This document shows positions 1 to 5,845 of a stretch of 9,288 nucleotides of DNA, piece after piece. This DNA is from UBA668 sp031366885 (GTDB lineage Bacteria > Actinomycetota > Acidimicrobiia > Acidimicrobiales > Ilumatobacteraceae). Location: NCBI GenBank assembly GCA_031366885.1, contig JANLPB010000204.1, forward strand, positions 1-9,288. The letters are read 5' to 3'. The first letter of the stretch is position 1. Each line of letters opens with the position of its first letter. Made by a program: the position numbers and the translations under genes. The notes beneath the pieces were generated by a model. That model worked only from the letters and a program-made list of their open reading frames with translations, had not been told where the DNA came from and made no database searches.

Positions 1-1160
1 TTGTTGCGGTACAAGTTGAACATGAAGACCAGCCCCATGCACATAAACAGGATGGGGTACATCACAAACAAGCCGATATACGTGCACACAAAGCGAAAAC
101 CCATGTTCAGAAAGTAGTTCTGCCCGGTGACCTCGACCAACTGCTGCTCGTAGACCTTCTCCAACGTCAGCTTGTGTACCGCGTCGGTGTCGCCGGCCTG
201 TACCGATGTCATCTGATGCGGCCCTTCCATGTTGTGGAAGATCTTTCGTGCCAGCTTGATCGGCGTGCGGTTCAGCGACTTGGTGGTGGCCAGGAACGTC
301 GCTCGGTCGCGTGCGTTCCACTCCCATTCGCGCTTGCTGAGGAAGTCGAAGGGCGCGGGGAACATGTCGGTGTTGAGCGTGGTCTCGATCTGGAAGATCT
401 TCGGCCCGTTGTCCTTCAACACCTTGCCCAAACGCCAGACGCTGGTGTGCAGGGCACTCTGATGGCGGTGGCCCATCAGGCTGCGGGTGTTCTCCAGCGT
501 TTCGGGGTTGTGGTGGTGGCTGAGGCAGCGGTACGAGGCGAGGCCGGTGGTGATGCTCTTCCAGCCGCCGTCCATACTGACCGAGTTGATGTTGACGTAG
601 ATGATCAGGTCGCTCTCGGCAGCGCGCTTGTTAATCTCCAACACTTCACCGTGATCGGTCGTGCCGATGACGGCGAGATTGTCGTGGTCTTCGGCGTCGT
701 GCTGGTAAAGCATGCCACGCGGGTAGAACGAGTCGTAGATGCGGTCGCCGAGTGCGTGGCGCAGTTCGTACTCGTGCATACGGCGGTGCAGTCCCAGGGC
801 GGCGATCAGGTGCACGTCGTCGACTCCGGCAGCAGCAACGAGGTCAAGCACGGCTTCGATCACGCGCTGGCGAGTGTCGGGGCGCCGCATCTTCGGCAGC
901 GGCAGGCTGACGTCGTCGAACGCGATGGTCAGCTTCATGCCCGGGAACAACTGCGTGGGCAACGGGTCCTGGTCGTGTGGGTTCAGCAACGCATGGCGAA
1001 TGGCGCCATCGATGTCCTTCAACGCTTCCAGCGGCTCGGGCGGGTAGATGACTCTGCTGCGACCGGCGGGCAGCTTCTCCAGACTGAAATTCTCGCCGCG
1101 CCAGAACATGATCGACGGCGTCGACCGATCGACCTCAAGGACAAATCCAGGACGGGGCAT
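1..1160 (-). CDS. LarA/DUF2088-family (lactate racemase-like) protein, 3' end missing
   Basis: The 386 visible codons have no stop and run off the left edge, so the C-terminus is missing. The family contains nickel-pincer-cofactor 2-hydroxyacid racemases and epimerases (LarA type). Visible landmarks are an N-terminal domain with FDD at 81-83, GLHRRMHEYELRHALG at 123-138 (the family's HR...E signature), YQHDAEDHDNL at 152-162, GGWKSI at 198-203 with Lys201, and a triple His at 215-217. Using remembered Lactobacillus plantarum LarA positions, an offset of 17 aligns His108, Lys184 and His200 with His125, Lys201 and His217. His174, however, falls on Ile191. Residues 357-381 are uncharged and strongly hydrophobic, which is unusual for a soluble LarA. 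The ATG lies one base after the dehydrogenase stop, with AGAGG about 8 nt upstream, so the two genes are probably cotranscribed. The family call is firm, but the substrate is unknown and lactate racemase activity should not be assumed. Confidence 0.85.
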   Translation of the reverse strand, partial: MPRPGFVLEVDRSTPSIMFWRGENFSLEKLPAGRSRVIYPPEPLEALKDIDGAIRHALLNPHDQDPLPTQLFPGMKLTIAFDDVSLPLPKMRRPDTRQRVIEAVLDLVAAAGVDDVHLIAALGLHRRMHEYELRHALGDRIYDSFYPRGMLYQHDAEDHDNLAVIGTTDHGEVLEINKRAAESDLIIYVNINSVSMDGGWKSITTGLASYRCLSHHHNPETLENTRSLMGHRHQSALHTSVWRLGKVLKDNGPKIFQIETTLNTDMFPAPFDFLSKREWEWNARDRATFLATTKSLNRTPIKLARKIFHNMEGPHQMTSVQAGDTDAVHKLTLEKVYEQQLVEVTGQNYFLNMGFRFVCTYIGLFVMYPILFMCMGLVFMFNLYRN

Positions 1161-1161
1161 T

Positions 1162-2307
1162 TCAGGAACCTCTCAAATCGAAGGCAACCTTGACGGCGCC
1201 TCGGCGACCGGCAGCGGCCGCATGGGCGATCGCGTCGGTGTAGTCCTTCAGGGGATAGGTGGCCGAGACCAGCCGGCCGAGATCGTGATGGCGAATCACG
1301 TCGATAGCAGTGTGGAAGTCGGCGTGGGTGTAGGCGTAGCAACCACGGATGGCCACCTCGCGGTGCCACAGCGAAGTCAGCTCAAGCGACACGTTGGCCG
1401 GCATGCCGACGACCTGTACCTCGCCGCCGGGGGCGACAACGCGCAGCGCCTGCTGCAACGAATCGCTGCTCCCGACACAGTCGATGACGTGCGGCGCTCC
1501 ACACGTCAGCTGATCGCCGAACACGAGCGAGTTGGTGGAGGAACGCACGTAGCGAGGCATCTCGTCGGTGCTGCACACCACATCGGCACCGAGCGCCTTC
1601 GCCAAACGCTTCTGCTCTGCGTAGCGGGCGGTGACGACGATGGGGGCCTTGCGGTCCTTGTCGCGAGTCGCGGTGATTGCGGCGAGTGTGAGCAGGCCGA
1701 GAGTGCCCGCCCCGATGATGACGGTCTCGTTGCCGGTGTAGCGCTCCGCTGCGTGGACGGCACAGGCGGTGGGTTCGACGAGGACGGCGGCTTCATCGCT
1801 GAAGTCGGCTGGCACGTCGATCAGCTGGGTCGGGTGGGCCACCATCTGATGGCTCCAGCCGCCGCCGGTGTCGGTGCAAAAGCCACTCTGTAGGCCGGGG
1901 GAGAGGTGACCGTACGCCACTCGCTCGCACAGGTTGATCTGGCCTGCGGCGCAGGCAGCACACATCGGGTTGACACCGCGAGTGACGCAGGACAGCACCG
2001 GTACCAGCACGACGCGGCGCTCGGTGCCCTCCACGTCGGCAACCACTTCGTGACCGGGCGTGAATGGGTAGCTGACCAGCGGATCGAAGTAGGCCGAGGC
2101 CGTGCCGTCGATCATCGACAGATCGCTGCCGCAGATGCCGGCCATGCGCGTGTGTAGTCGCACCCACTCCGGCGTCGGCAGCGGCAAGAGTTCGTCTGAC
2201 TCCAAATTCAGCGGCCCTACTGACGCGCCGGCGCCGGGCATGATCGCCCCGGCAATTCGCGCCATCGCAAACCGAGCCGGCTTCCGAGAAAACACCAGCC
2301 GACTCAC
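1162..2307 (-). CDS. Zinc-dependent medium-chain alcohol dehydrogenase
   Basis: This 381-aa protein is a member of the zinc-binding alcohol dehydrogenase (MDR) family, predicted to interconvert an alcohol and an aldehyde or ketone with NAD(P). The GroES-like catalytic domain has GICGSD at 57-62 (zinc ligand Cys59), GHE at 85-87 (His86) and VEPT at 177-180 (Glu178). The Rossmann domain carries GAGTLG at 199-204. Four cysteines at 107, 116, 119 and 127 form a structural-zinc lobe, but the first two are eight residues apart where the usual spacing is two. The GTG start at 2307 is preferred over ATG at 2265 because the residues between look like the first beta strand of the fold. A G-run about 8 nt upstream is the only possible ribosome site. 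The gene lies between a fatty acyl-CoA reductase-like gene and a LarA-like gene, so a long-chain or hydroxy-lipid substrate is plausible but not shown. Confidence 0.92.
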   Translation of the reverse strand: MSRLVFSRKPARFAMARIAGAIMPGAGASVGPLNLESDELLPLPTPEWVRLHTRMAGICGSDLSMIDGTASAYFDPLVSYPFTPGHEVVADVEGTERRVVLVPVLSCVTRGVNPMCAACAAGQINLCERVAYGHLSPGLQSGFCTDTGGGWSHQMVAHPTQLIDVPADFSDEAAVLVEPTACAVHAAERYTGNETVIIGAGTLGLLTLAAITATRDKDRKAPIVVTARYAEQKRLAKALGADVVCSTDEMPRYVRSSTNSLVFGDQLTCGAPHVIDCVGSSDSLQQALRVVAPGGEVQVVGMPANVSLELTSLWHREVAIRGCYAYTHADFHTAIDVIRHHDLGRLVSATYPLKDYTDAIAHAAAAGRRGAVKVAFDLRGS

Positions 2308-2434
2308 AACGGGCCCCCCAAGCCAACATCGGCGCTGAGGTGCGGTACTGCCGCAGATGAACGCCGATGCTCGTAGCCATATCCAACATCGGCGCTGAGA
2401 TGCGGTAGTACCGCAGATGAACGCCGAAGCTGGC
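2308..2434. other. Intergenic gap between reductase stop and dehydrogenase start
   Basis: This is 127 bp with no gene. It is almost entirely occupied by two tandem copies of a hairpin-forming repeat. The 15 bp next to the dehydrogenase start include a run of six C on the plus strand (G on the coding strand). I see no convincing promoter, so the two genes may still share a transcript through the hairpins. Confidence 0.7.
2323..2430. repeat. Two tandem copies of a 48-bp palindromic repeat, 60-bp period
   Basis: Copy 1 is 2323-2370 and copy 2 is 2383-2430, exactly 60 bp apart. They differ at only four positions (2340/2400, 2348/2408, 2350/2410, 2368/2428), with a 12-bp spacer between them. Each copy is an imperfect palindrome of 43 nt centred on 2348 or 2408: an outer arm CATCGGCG pairing with CGCCGATG, a symmetric 6x6 internal loop, and an inner arm TGCGGTA pairing with TACCGCA around one central base. 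Copy 2 has the perfect inner arm and one mismatch in the outer arm; copy 1 has the perfect outer arm and a G-T pair in the inner arm. Possible roles are an RNA hairpin for processing or attenuation between two genes, a dispersed intergenic repeat of MIRU/REP type, or a protein-binding pair. Confidence 0.85.
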
Positions 2435-4783
2435 TCACAGGAAGACCTTCCTTCGCTCGCGCTCGGCCATCATCGAGCTCAGCGGCAGCAACATCTTCGG
2501 GGCGCCGCTGGCTTTCGCCCAGTCCTCGACGAGCCAACCGCGCTTTCGGGCAATAGCGGCCAGGCGGGTCTCGGGGTTGACCGCGACGGGGAAGCCGACG
2601 CACTCCAGCATCGGCAGGTCGCTGGTGCTGTCGGCGTACGCAATGCTCTGCTCCAGCTTGAGGCCTTCGCTCGCGCAGTAGTCGGCAAGAATCTCGGCGC
2701 GGGTCTCGCCAGTCGGCGGCACGACAGCCATGTTGCCGCTGTAGGTCCCGTCGGGGCGAACGGTCAGCTTCGCCGACACGATCTCGTCGAATAGCGGCCG
2801 CAACCCTTCGACCGCGAAGTCGAGCGCGCCGGTGATGAGAATGGTCTTGTGGCCCAGCGCACGGTGCTCGCGCACGCGGCGCAGACCGGCGGGGAACGAC
2901 TTGGCCAGAATCAGTTGACTCAGGATGTCCTTCGAGTCTTCTTCGATCTGCGACACCGGAGCGTCTTCGTAGCGTCGGTAGAAGAAGCGCAGGAAGTCGC
3001 TGCGGTCCTTGCGGTCGATGCTGCTCAGCGTGGGTGCCTCGGCCAGCGTGCGCAACACGTAGCGAATGCGCTCGGGCGTGTTGAGTCGGCGGGTGGCCAG
3101 CCATGAGTAGCTCTCCACCACGTTGCTGGCGATCAGCGTGTTCTCCAGATCGAATGCCGCAACGTGGCGCTCGGGCGACAGCACCGAGTTGCGTAGCCGG
3201 GTGGTGCGGTCGTTGCGGTTCTTGCCGGGGGTGACCTTCGCACGCGAGTGGTGAACGATCGAGGGTAGGTGAATGGTGCTGATGTATGTCGGCCAATCCA
3301 CGCTGCGGGGATCGAAGTTGAACGCTGCCTGGTCAGCCGCGTCCAGCGTGTCCCACATCGCGATCAACTTGTCGACCTGGTAGATCGCCTCGCACTCGGT
3401 GTAGAGGCCGTAGAGCTGCACGTACTCGTAGGCGCGGTCGATCTCGTTCTTCTTCTCCTCCAGGTTCGCAGCCCACGCGGCCTGCTTGCCGCGAAGCGGA
3501 AGCGCCTGCAGTACGCGCTCGGTCTTGCCGATGACGCTGCGGGCACGCTCGAGCTGCTCCTTGACGCGGCCACGTGCCGGAAACTGCCACTCGGGCACCA
3601 GGATCGGCTGACCTTCGGCGTCGTACAGCGGGTGCTCGGTGAACCAGGCCCTCACGTTGTCGACAAGCAGCTTGTACTTCAGGGGGTTGATGCCGCCGCT
3701 GGCGACCTGTGTGATCGGCGCCGCCAGTTCCGGCCCGGCAGCGGCAACCGTGATGATTGCGGCGACGACGATGTCGACCGGGATGACGTCGACCGTTCCT
3801 TCGGGGACTCCGGGGAACTCCTTGAGCAGACCGCGGGCATAGCTGAGGATGACCGGCTCGGCCATGCGGAAACCGCGGATCCAGCCGGGGAACGGCTCGG
3901 CCAAGGCCGACTCGATGATGCTTGGGCGCACGATGCTGACCGGCACGTTGCCCTTCGTCTCGGTCAGCGCCTGCTCGCCGAGGGCCTTCGTGTACGCGTA
4001 CGCGTCGGGCCAGCCGACGCTTGCGGCGCGCGACCGGCCTGCGTCGACGAGCTGCGCCTTCACCCACGCTTCGCGCAGGCTTTCGGTCTTCGAGGCCAAC
4101 GCAGGGCCACCAGCGGCGCCGAGTTCTTTGCGAGCCTCAGCACGGAAGTGAACGAGTTTCTCGGTGGCGCGGCTCTGCGCCTCGATGTCGCCACGCAGGC
4201 GACGACTGGCCGCAACCTCCTTCTTCCAGCTCAGGCCGATATCCCAGTGGCCTTCGCTGACCAGCGCTTCGGGGGCGTTGCCGCGACGGTTGCCGGCGAC
4301 GTAACAGGTGCTGACGCCGACCATGTGTGGTGTGATGCCGAGCGACTGGCAGGTGGCGGCAATTCGCACCGGACCCATCAGGTTGATCTCCACTGCGCTG
4401 TCCAGCGGGCTGTCGAACGACACAGCAGCCGCCGAGTGAATGATGGTGTCGCAGCTGGCGAAGAGTGCTTGGTCGGAGTCGGTGAGACCGAGGCCGTCGG
4501 TGCTCACGTCGCCGCCGATCGCAATGACTCGACGCGCCACCATCTCGTCGAACGACTCGCCGCCTGCGTCTTTGAGTTCGGCCTTGAGACGATCGAACGC
4601 GTTGTTCTTGAAGATCTCGCGGCGGGCACGCTCGGTGGGGTCGTGGCGCTTGCTGGGCCGAATCAGCAGAATCAGTGTGCAGCCCGGCGCACTGCGTAGC
4701 AATCGCTCGACAAGTGCGGTGCCCACGAAACCGGTGCTGCCGGTGATGGCGATGCGCTTGTTGTCGAGCTGTTCAGCAATCAT
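2435..4783 (-). CDS. Fatty acyl-CoA reductase-like SDR fused to HAD-IB hydrolase domain
   Basis: This is a two-domain protein of about 782 aa. Residues 10 to about 380 form an extended SDR of the NAD_binding_4/thioester-reductase type: GSTGFVG at 15-21 binds NAD(P), HSAA follows at 116-119, STCYVAG at 158-164 supplies the catalytic Ser/Thr, and YAYTK at 262-266 is the YxxxK pair, followed by RPSIIES. Residues 400-510 resemble a reductase C-terminal region rich in helices. Residues 540-745 form a HAD-IB domain with FDLENT at 544-549, ITG at 650-652, GETR at 692-695 and YADSTSD at 716-722. The expected reaction is reduction of an acyl-CoA or acyl thioester to aldehyde or alcohol; the HAD role is unknown. 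ATG at 4783 is used; an in-frame GTG at 4792 lies inside the palindrome and could be a leaderless start. No ribosome site is clear for either. The gene is divergent from the TetR gene. Confidence 0.88.
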   Translation of the reverse strand: MIAEQLDNKRIAITGSTGFVGTALVERLLRSAPGCTLILLIRPSKRHDPTERARREIFKNNAFDRLKAELKDAGGESFDEMVARRVIAIGGDVSTDGLGLTDSDQALFASCDTIIHSAAAVSFDSPLDSAVEINLMGPVRIAATCQSLGITPHMVGVSTCYVAGNRRGNAPEALVSEGHWDIGLSWKKEVAASRRLRGDIEAQSRATEKLVHFRAEARKELGAAGGPALASKTESLREAWVKAQLVDAGRSRAASVGWPDAYAYTKALGEQALTETKGNVPVSIVRPSIIESALAEPFPGWIRGFRMAEPVILSYARGLLKEFPGVPEGTVDVIPVDIVVAAIITVAAAGPELAAPITQVASGGINPLKYKLLVDNVRAWFTEHPLYDAEGQPILVPEWQFPARGRVKEQLERARSVIGKTERVLQALPLRGKQAAWAANLEEKKNEIDRAYEYVQLYGLYTECEAIYQVDKLIAMWDTLDAADQAAFNFDPRSVDWPTYISTIHLPSIVHHSRAKVTPGKNRNDRTTRLRNSVLSPERHVAAFDLENTLIASNVVESYSWLATRRLNTPERIRYVLRTLAEAPTLSSIDRKDRSDFLRFFYRRYEDAPVSQIEEDSKDILSQLILAKSFPAGLRRVREHRALGHKTILITGALDFAVEGLRPLFDEIVSAKLTVRPDGTYSGNMAVVPPTGETRAEILADYCASEGLKLEQSIAYADSTSDLPMLECVGFPVAVNPETRLAAIARKRGWLVEDWAKASGAPKMLLPLSSMMAERERRKVFL

Positions 4784-4786
4784 GGC

Positions 4787-4818
4787 ACGCACTGTCTACC
4801 ATATGGTAGACAGTGCGT
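4787..4818. promoter_or_regulatory. Perfect 32-bp palindrome, probable TetR operator and divergent promoter
   Basis: Each half-site reads ACGCACTGTCTACCAT inward and is followed with no spacer by its exact reverse complement; the centre is between 4802 and 4803. It lies between the divergent reductase and TetR genes, 26 bp from the TetR ATG, and reaches to within 3 bp of the reductase ATG, covering the alternative GTG. This is where TetR-family proteins usually bind to repress both their own gene and the neighbour. The centre also gives overlapping TATGGT hexamers, plus strand 4802-4807 and minus strand 4803-4798, which fit a -10 pattern on both strands. A repressor bound here would cover both promoters. 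Operator function is inferred from symmetry and position. Confidence 0.85.
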
Positions 4819-4844
4819 AAACACCCCGTCACTAAAAGGTACGG

Positions 4845-5441
4845 ATGGCTGCTAAGACCCCGACTCGCGAACGAATTCTGGACGCTGCGACCGACCTTTT
4901 CGGCGTACGTGGGGTCGATTCGGTATCGCTGGATGTCATTGCTGCTGAGGTGGGGGTAGCGAAGCAGACATTGCTGTACTGGTTCCCTTCCAAGGACGAC
5001 TTGGTGCAGGCCGTGCTGGTGCAGGCCGCCCTCCAGCTCACCGTCGCCATCGAGGCCGCAATACGTGCGACCACCGACGACCCGCTCGATCGCATCGAAG
5101 CTGTCGTGCGGGCCGTGTTCCGCCCGGCCGTGCGCCGGCCATCTCTGTTGGGTCTGATTCGCGAAGTCAGCCGCATCTCACCTGCGGTCGGCGAACGGTT
5201 CCACGCCGAGCTGAGCCCGCTGGTCGATCGCGCTGTTGTGTACCTGCAGAAGGAGATGGACCGTGGGCGCCTGCGCCAGGGCGACCCGCGTTTGGTCGCC
5301 GCGCTCTGTTACGCGACGGTGACCGGCATCGCAACCGAACCGGAAGTGTTACGAAGCGTCGGCTGGTCGCCGACTACAGCCGACCTACGACGCCTGCGCA
5401 CCGAGCTGCTCGCTTTCCTCCGCGCCGCCCTCGTGCCCTGA
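4845..5441 (+). CDS. TetR-family transcriptional regulator
   Basis: This 198-aa protein has the usual length and layout for TetR regulators. The N-terminal DNA-binding domain includes TRERILDAATDLF at 7-19 (helix 1) and a helix-turn-helix around 28-49, with VIAAEVGVAKQTLLYWF leading into SKDDLVQAV, the family's standard start of helix 4. Residues 60-198 are the variable, mostly helical ligand-binding and dimer domain, and no ligand can be read from it. The ATG at 4845 is well supported by AAAGG at 4835-4839, 5 nt upstream, unlike the other divergent starts in the window. It is divergent from the reductase-dehydrogenase-LarA genes and separated from them by a perfect palindrome. It therefore most likely represses that set and itself, released by an acyl-CoA or related metabolite. 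The ligand is inference. Confidence 0.95.
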   Translation: MAAKTPTRERILDAATDLFGVRGVDSVSLDVIAAEVGVAKQTLLYWFPSKDDLVQAVLVQAALQLTVAIEAAIRATTDDPLDRIEAVVRAVFRPAVRRPSLLGLIREVSRISPAVGERFHAELSPLVDRAVVYLQKEMDRGRLRQGDPRLVAALCYATVTGIATEPEVLRSVGWSPTTADLRRLRTELLAFLRAALVP

Positions 5442-5476
5442 GAGAATTGGTTGCGCACGCAACTGGGTCTTCTCAG
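5438..5476. terminator. Possible hairpin terminator between convergent genes
   Basis: A stem forms between CTGAGAG (5438-5444, overlapping the TetR stop) and TTCTCAG (5470-5476) with one G-T pair. Inside it an inner stem GGTTGC (5449-5454) pairs with GCAACT (5459-5464), with one G-T pair and a GCAC loop. Only TTTC follows on the plus strand, so it lacks a good T-tract. A competing pairing exists between CGCAACTGGG (5458-5467) and CCCTAGTTGCG (5501-5511). The 95-bp gap between the convergent TetR and DUF1905 genes (5442-5536) holds nothing else I can see. A weak or bidirectional terminator is plausible by position only. Confidence 0.4.
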
Positions 5477-5536
5477 TTTCGTACGTAGCGTTCTGGGCAG
5501 CCCTAGTTGCGCCCACAACGATGAGCGACATGTCGG

Positions 5537-5845
5537 TCAGGGGAAGTCGACGAGGCGGAGCGTGACGCGGGCGGTGTCGCCATCGGCGAGGCCTTCGGCC
5601 TTGCGTACCAGCGCCTTCATCGGGAGGATGAACGACTGCTGCTCCTTGGACGGAAACACCGACGTGGTCCACGTGGTGTTGCCGACGGTGACCTCTACCT
5701 TGACCGACCCGAACCCGCCTTGTCGGCCAGTGGTGAGGTCGTCGATCTCATCGGTCAGGTCGAACGGCAGCGTGACGAAGCGCCACGTCGCAGGGCCGTC
5801 TCCCTGCCATTGCCACACCGCCGCCTCGAACTCCCACGAACTCAT
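5537..5845 (-). CDS. DUF1905 domain protein
   Basis: This 102-aa protein is essentially a single DUF1905 domain, a small beta-rich family without an established biochemical role. Family features are WRFVTLPFDLTDEI at 21-34, GGFGSVKVEVTVG at 43-55, WTTSVFP at 59-65 and the closing ILPMKALVRKAEGLADGDTA region at 73-92. No signal peptide or membrane segment is visible. Its ATG overlaps the stop of the upstream M20 amidohydrolase gene in an ATGA arrangement (4-bp overlap), and no strong ribosome site sits at the usual distance, so it is probably made by translational coupling. Proteins of this family are often lone stress-type or hypothetical genes; co-expression with an amidohydrolase does not define its job. 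The family call is confident and the function unknown. Confidence 0.88.
   Translation of the reverse strand: MSSWEFEAAVWQWQGDGPATWRFVTLPFDLTDEIDDLTTGRQGGFGSVKVEVTVGNTTWTTSVFPSKEQQSFILPMKALVRKAEGLADGDTARVTLRLVDFP

Noticed and set aside
174..1193. Plus-strand open frame of 339 codons
   Set aside because: It is antisense to the LarA-like gene, whose frame shows clear family motifs. The open frame has no recognisable domain and is expected by chance opposite GC-rich coding DNA.
2387..2429. Second binding site for the TetR regulator in the intergenic repeat
   Set aside because: Both contain GGTA/TACC symmetry, but in different order and spacing; the half-site of the 32-bp palindrome is not present, so the resemblance is too short to support.
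2323..2430. Possible minimal CRISPR array
   Set aside because: There are only two units with a 12-bp spacer, the unit is itself a long palindrome, and no cas genes are nearby.
2304..3296. Minus-strand open frame of 330 codons that reads through the tandem repeat
   Set aside because: It overlaps the HAD domain in another frame and is Arg/Pro-rich. The repeat unit gives a repeated peptide there only because 60 is a multiple of three.
3269..4699. Plus-strand open frame of 476 codons
   Set aside because: It lies wholly opposite the reductase-HAD gene, its composition is skewed with no domain motifs, and there is no ribosome site or promoter. It is a shadow frame.
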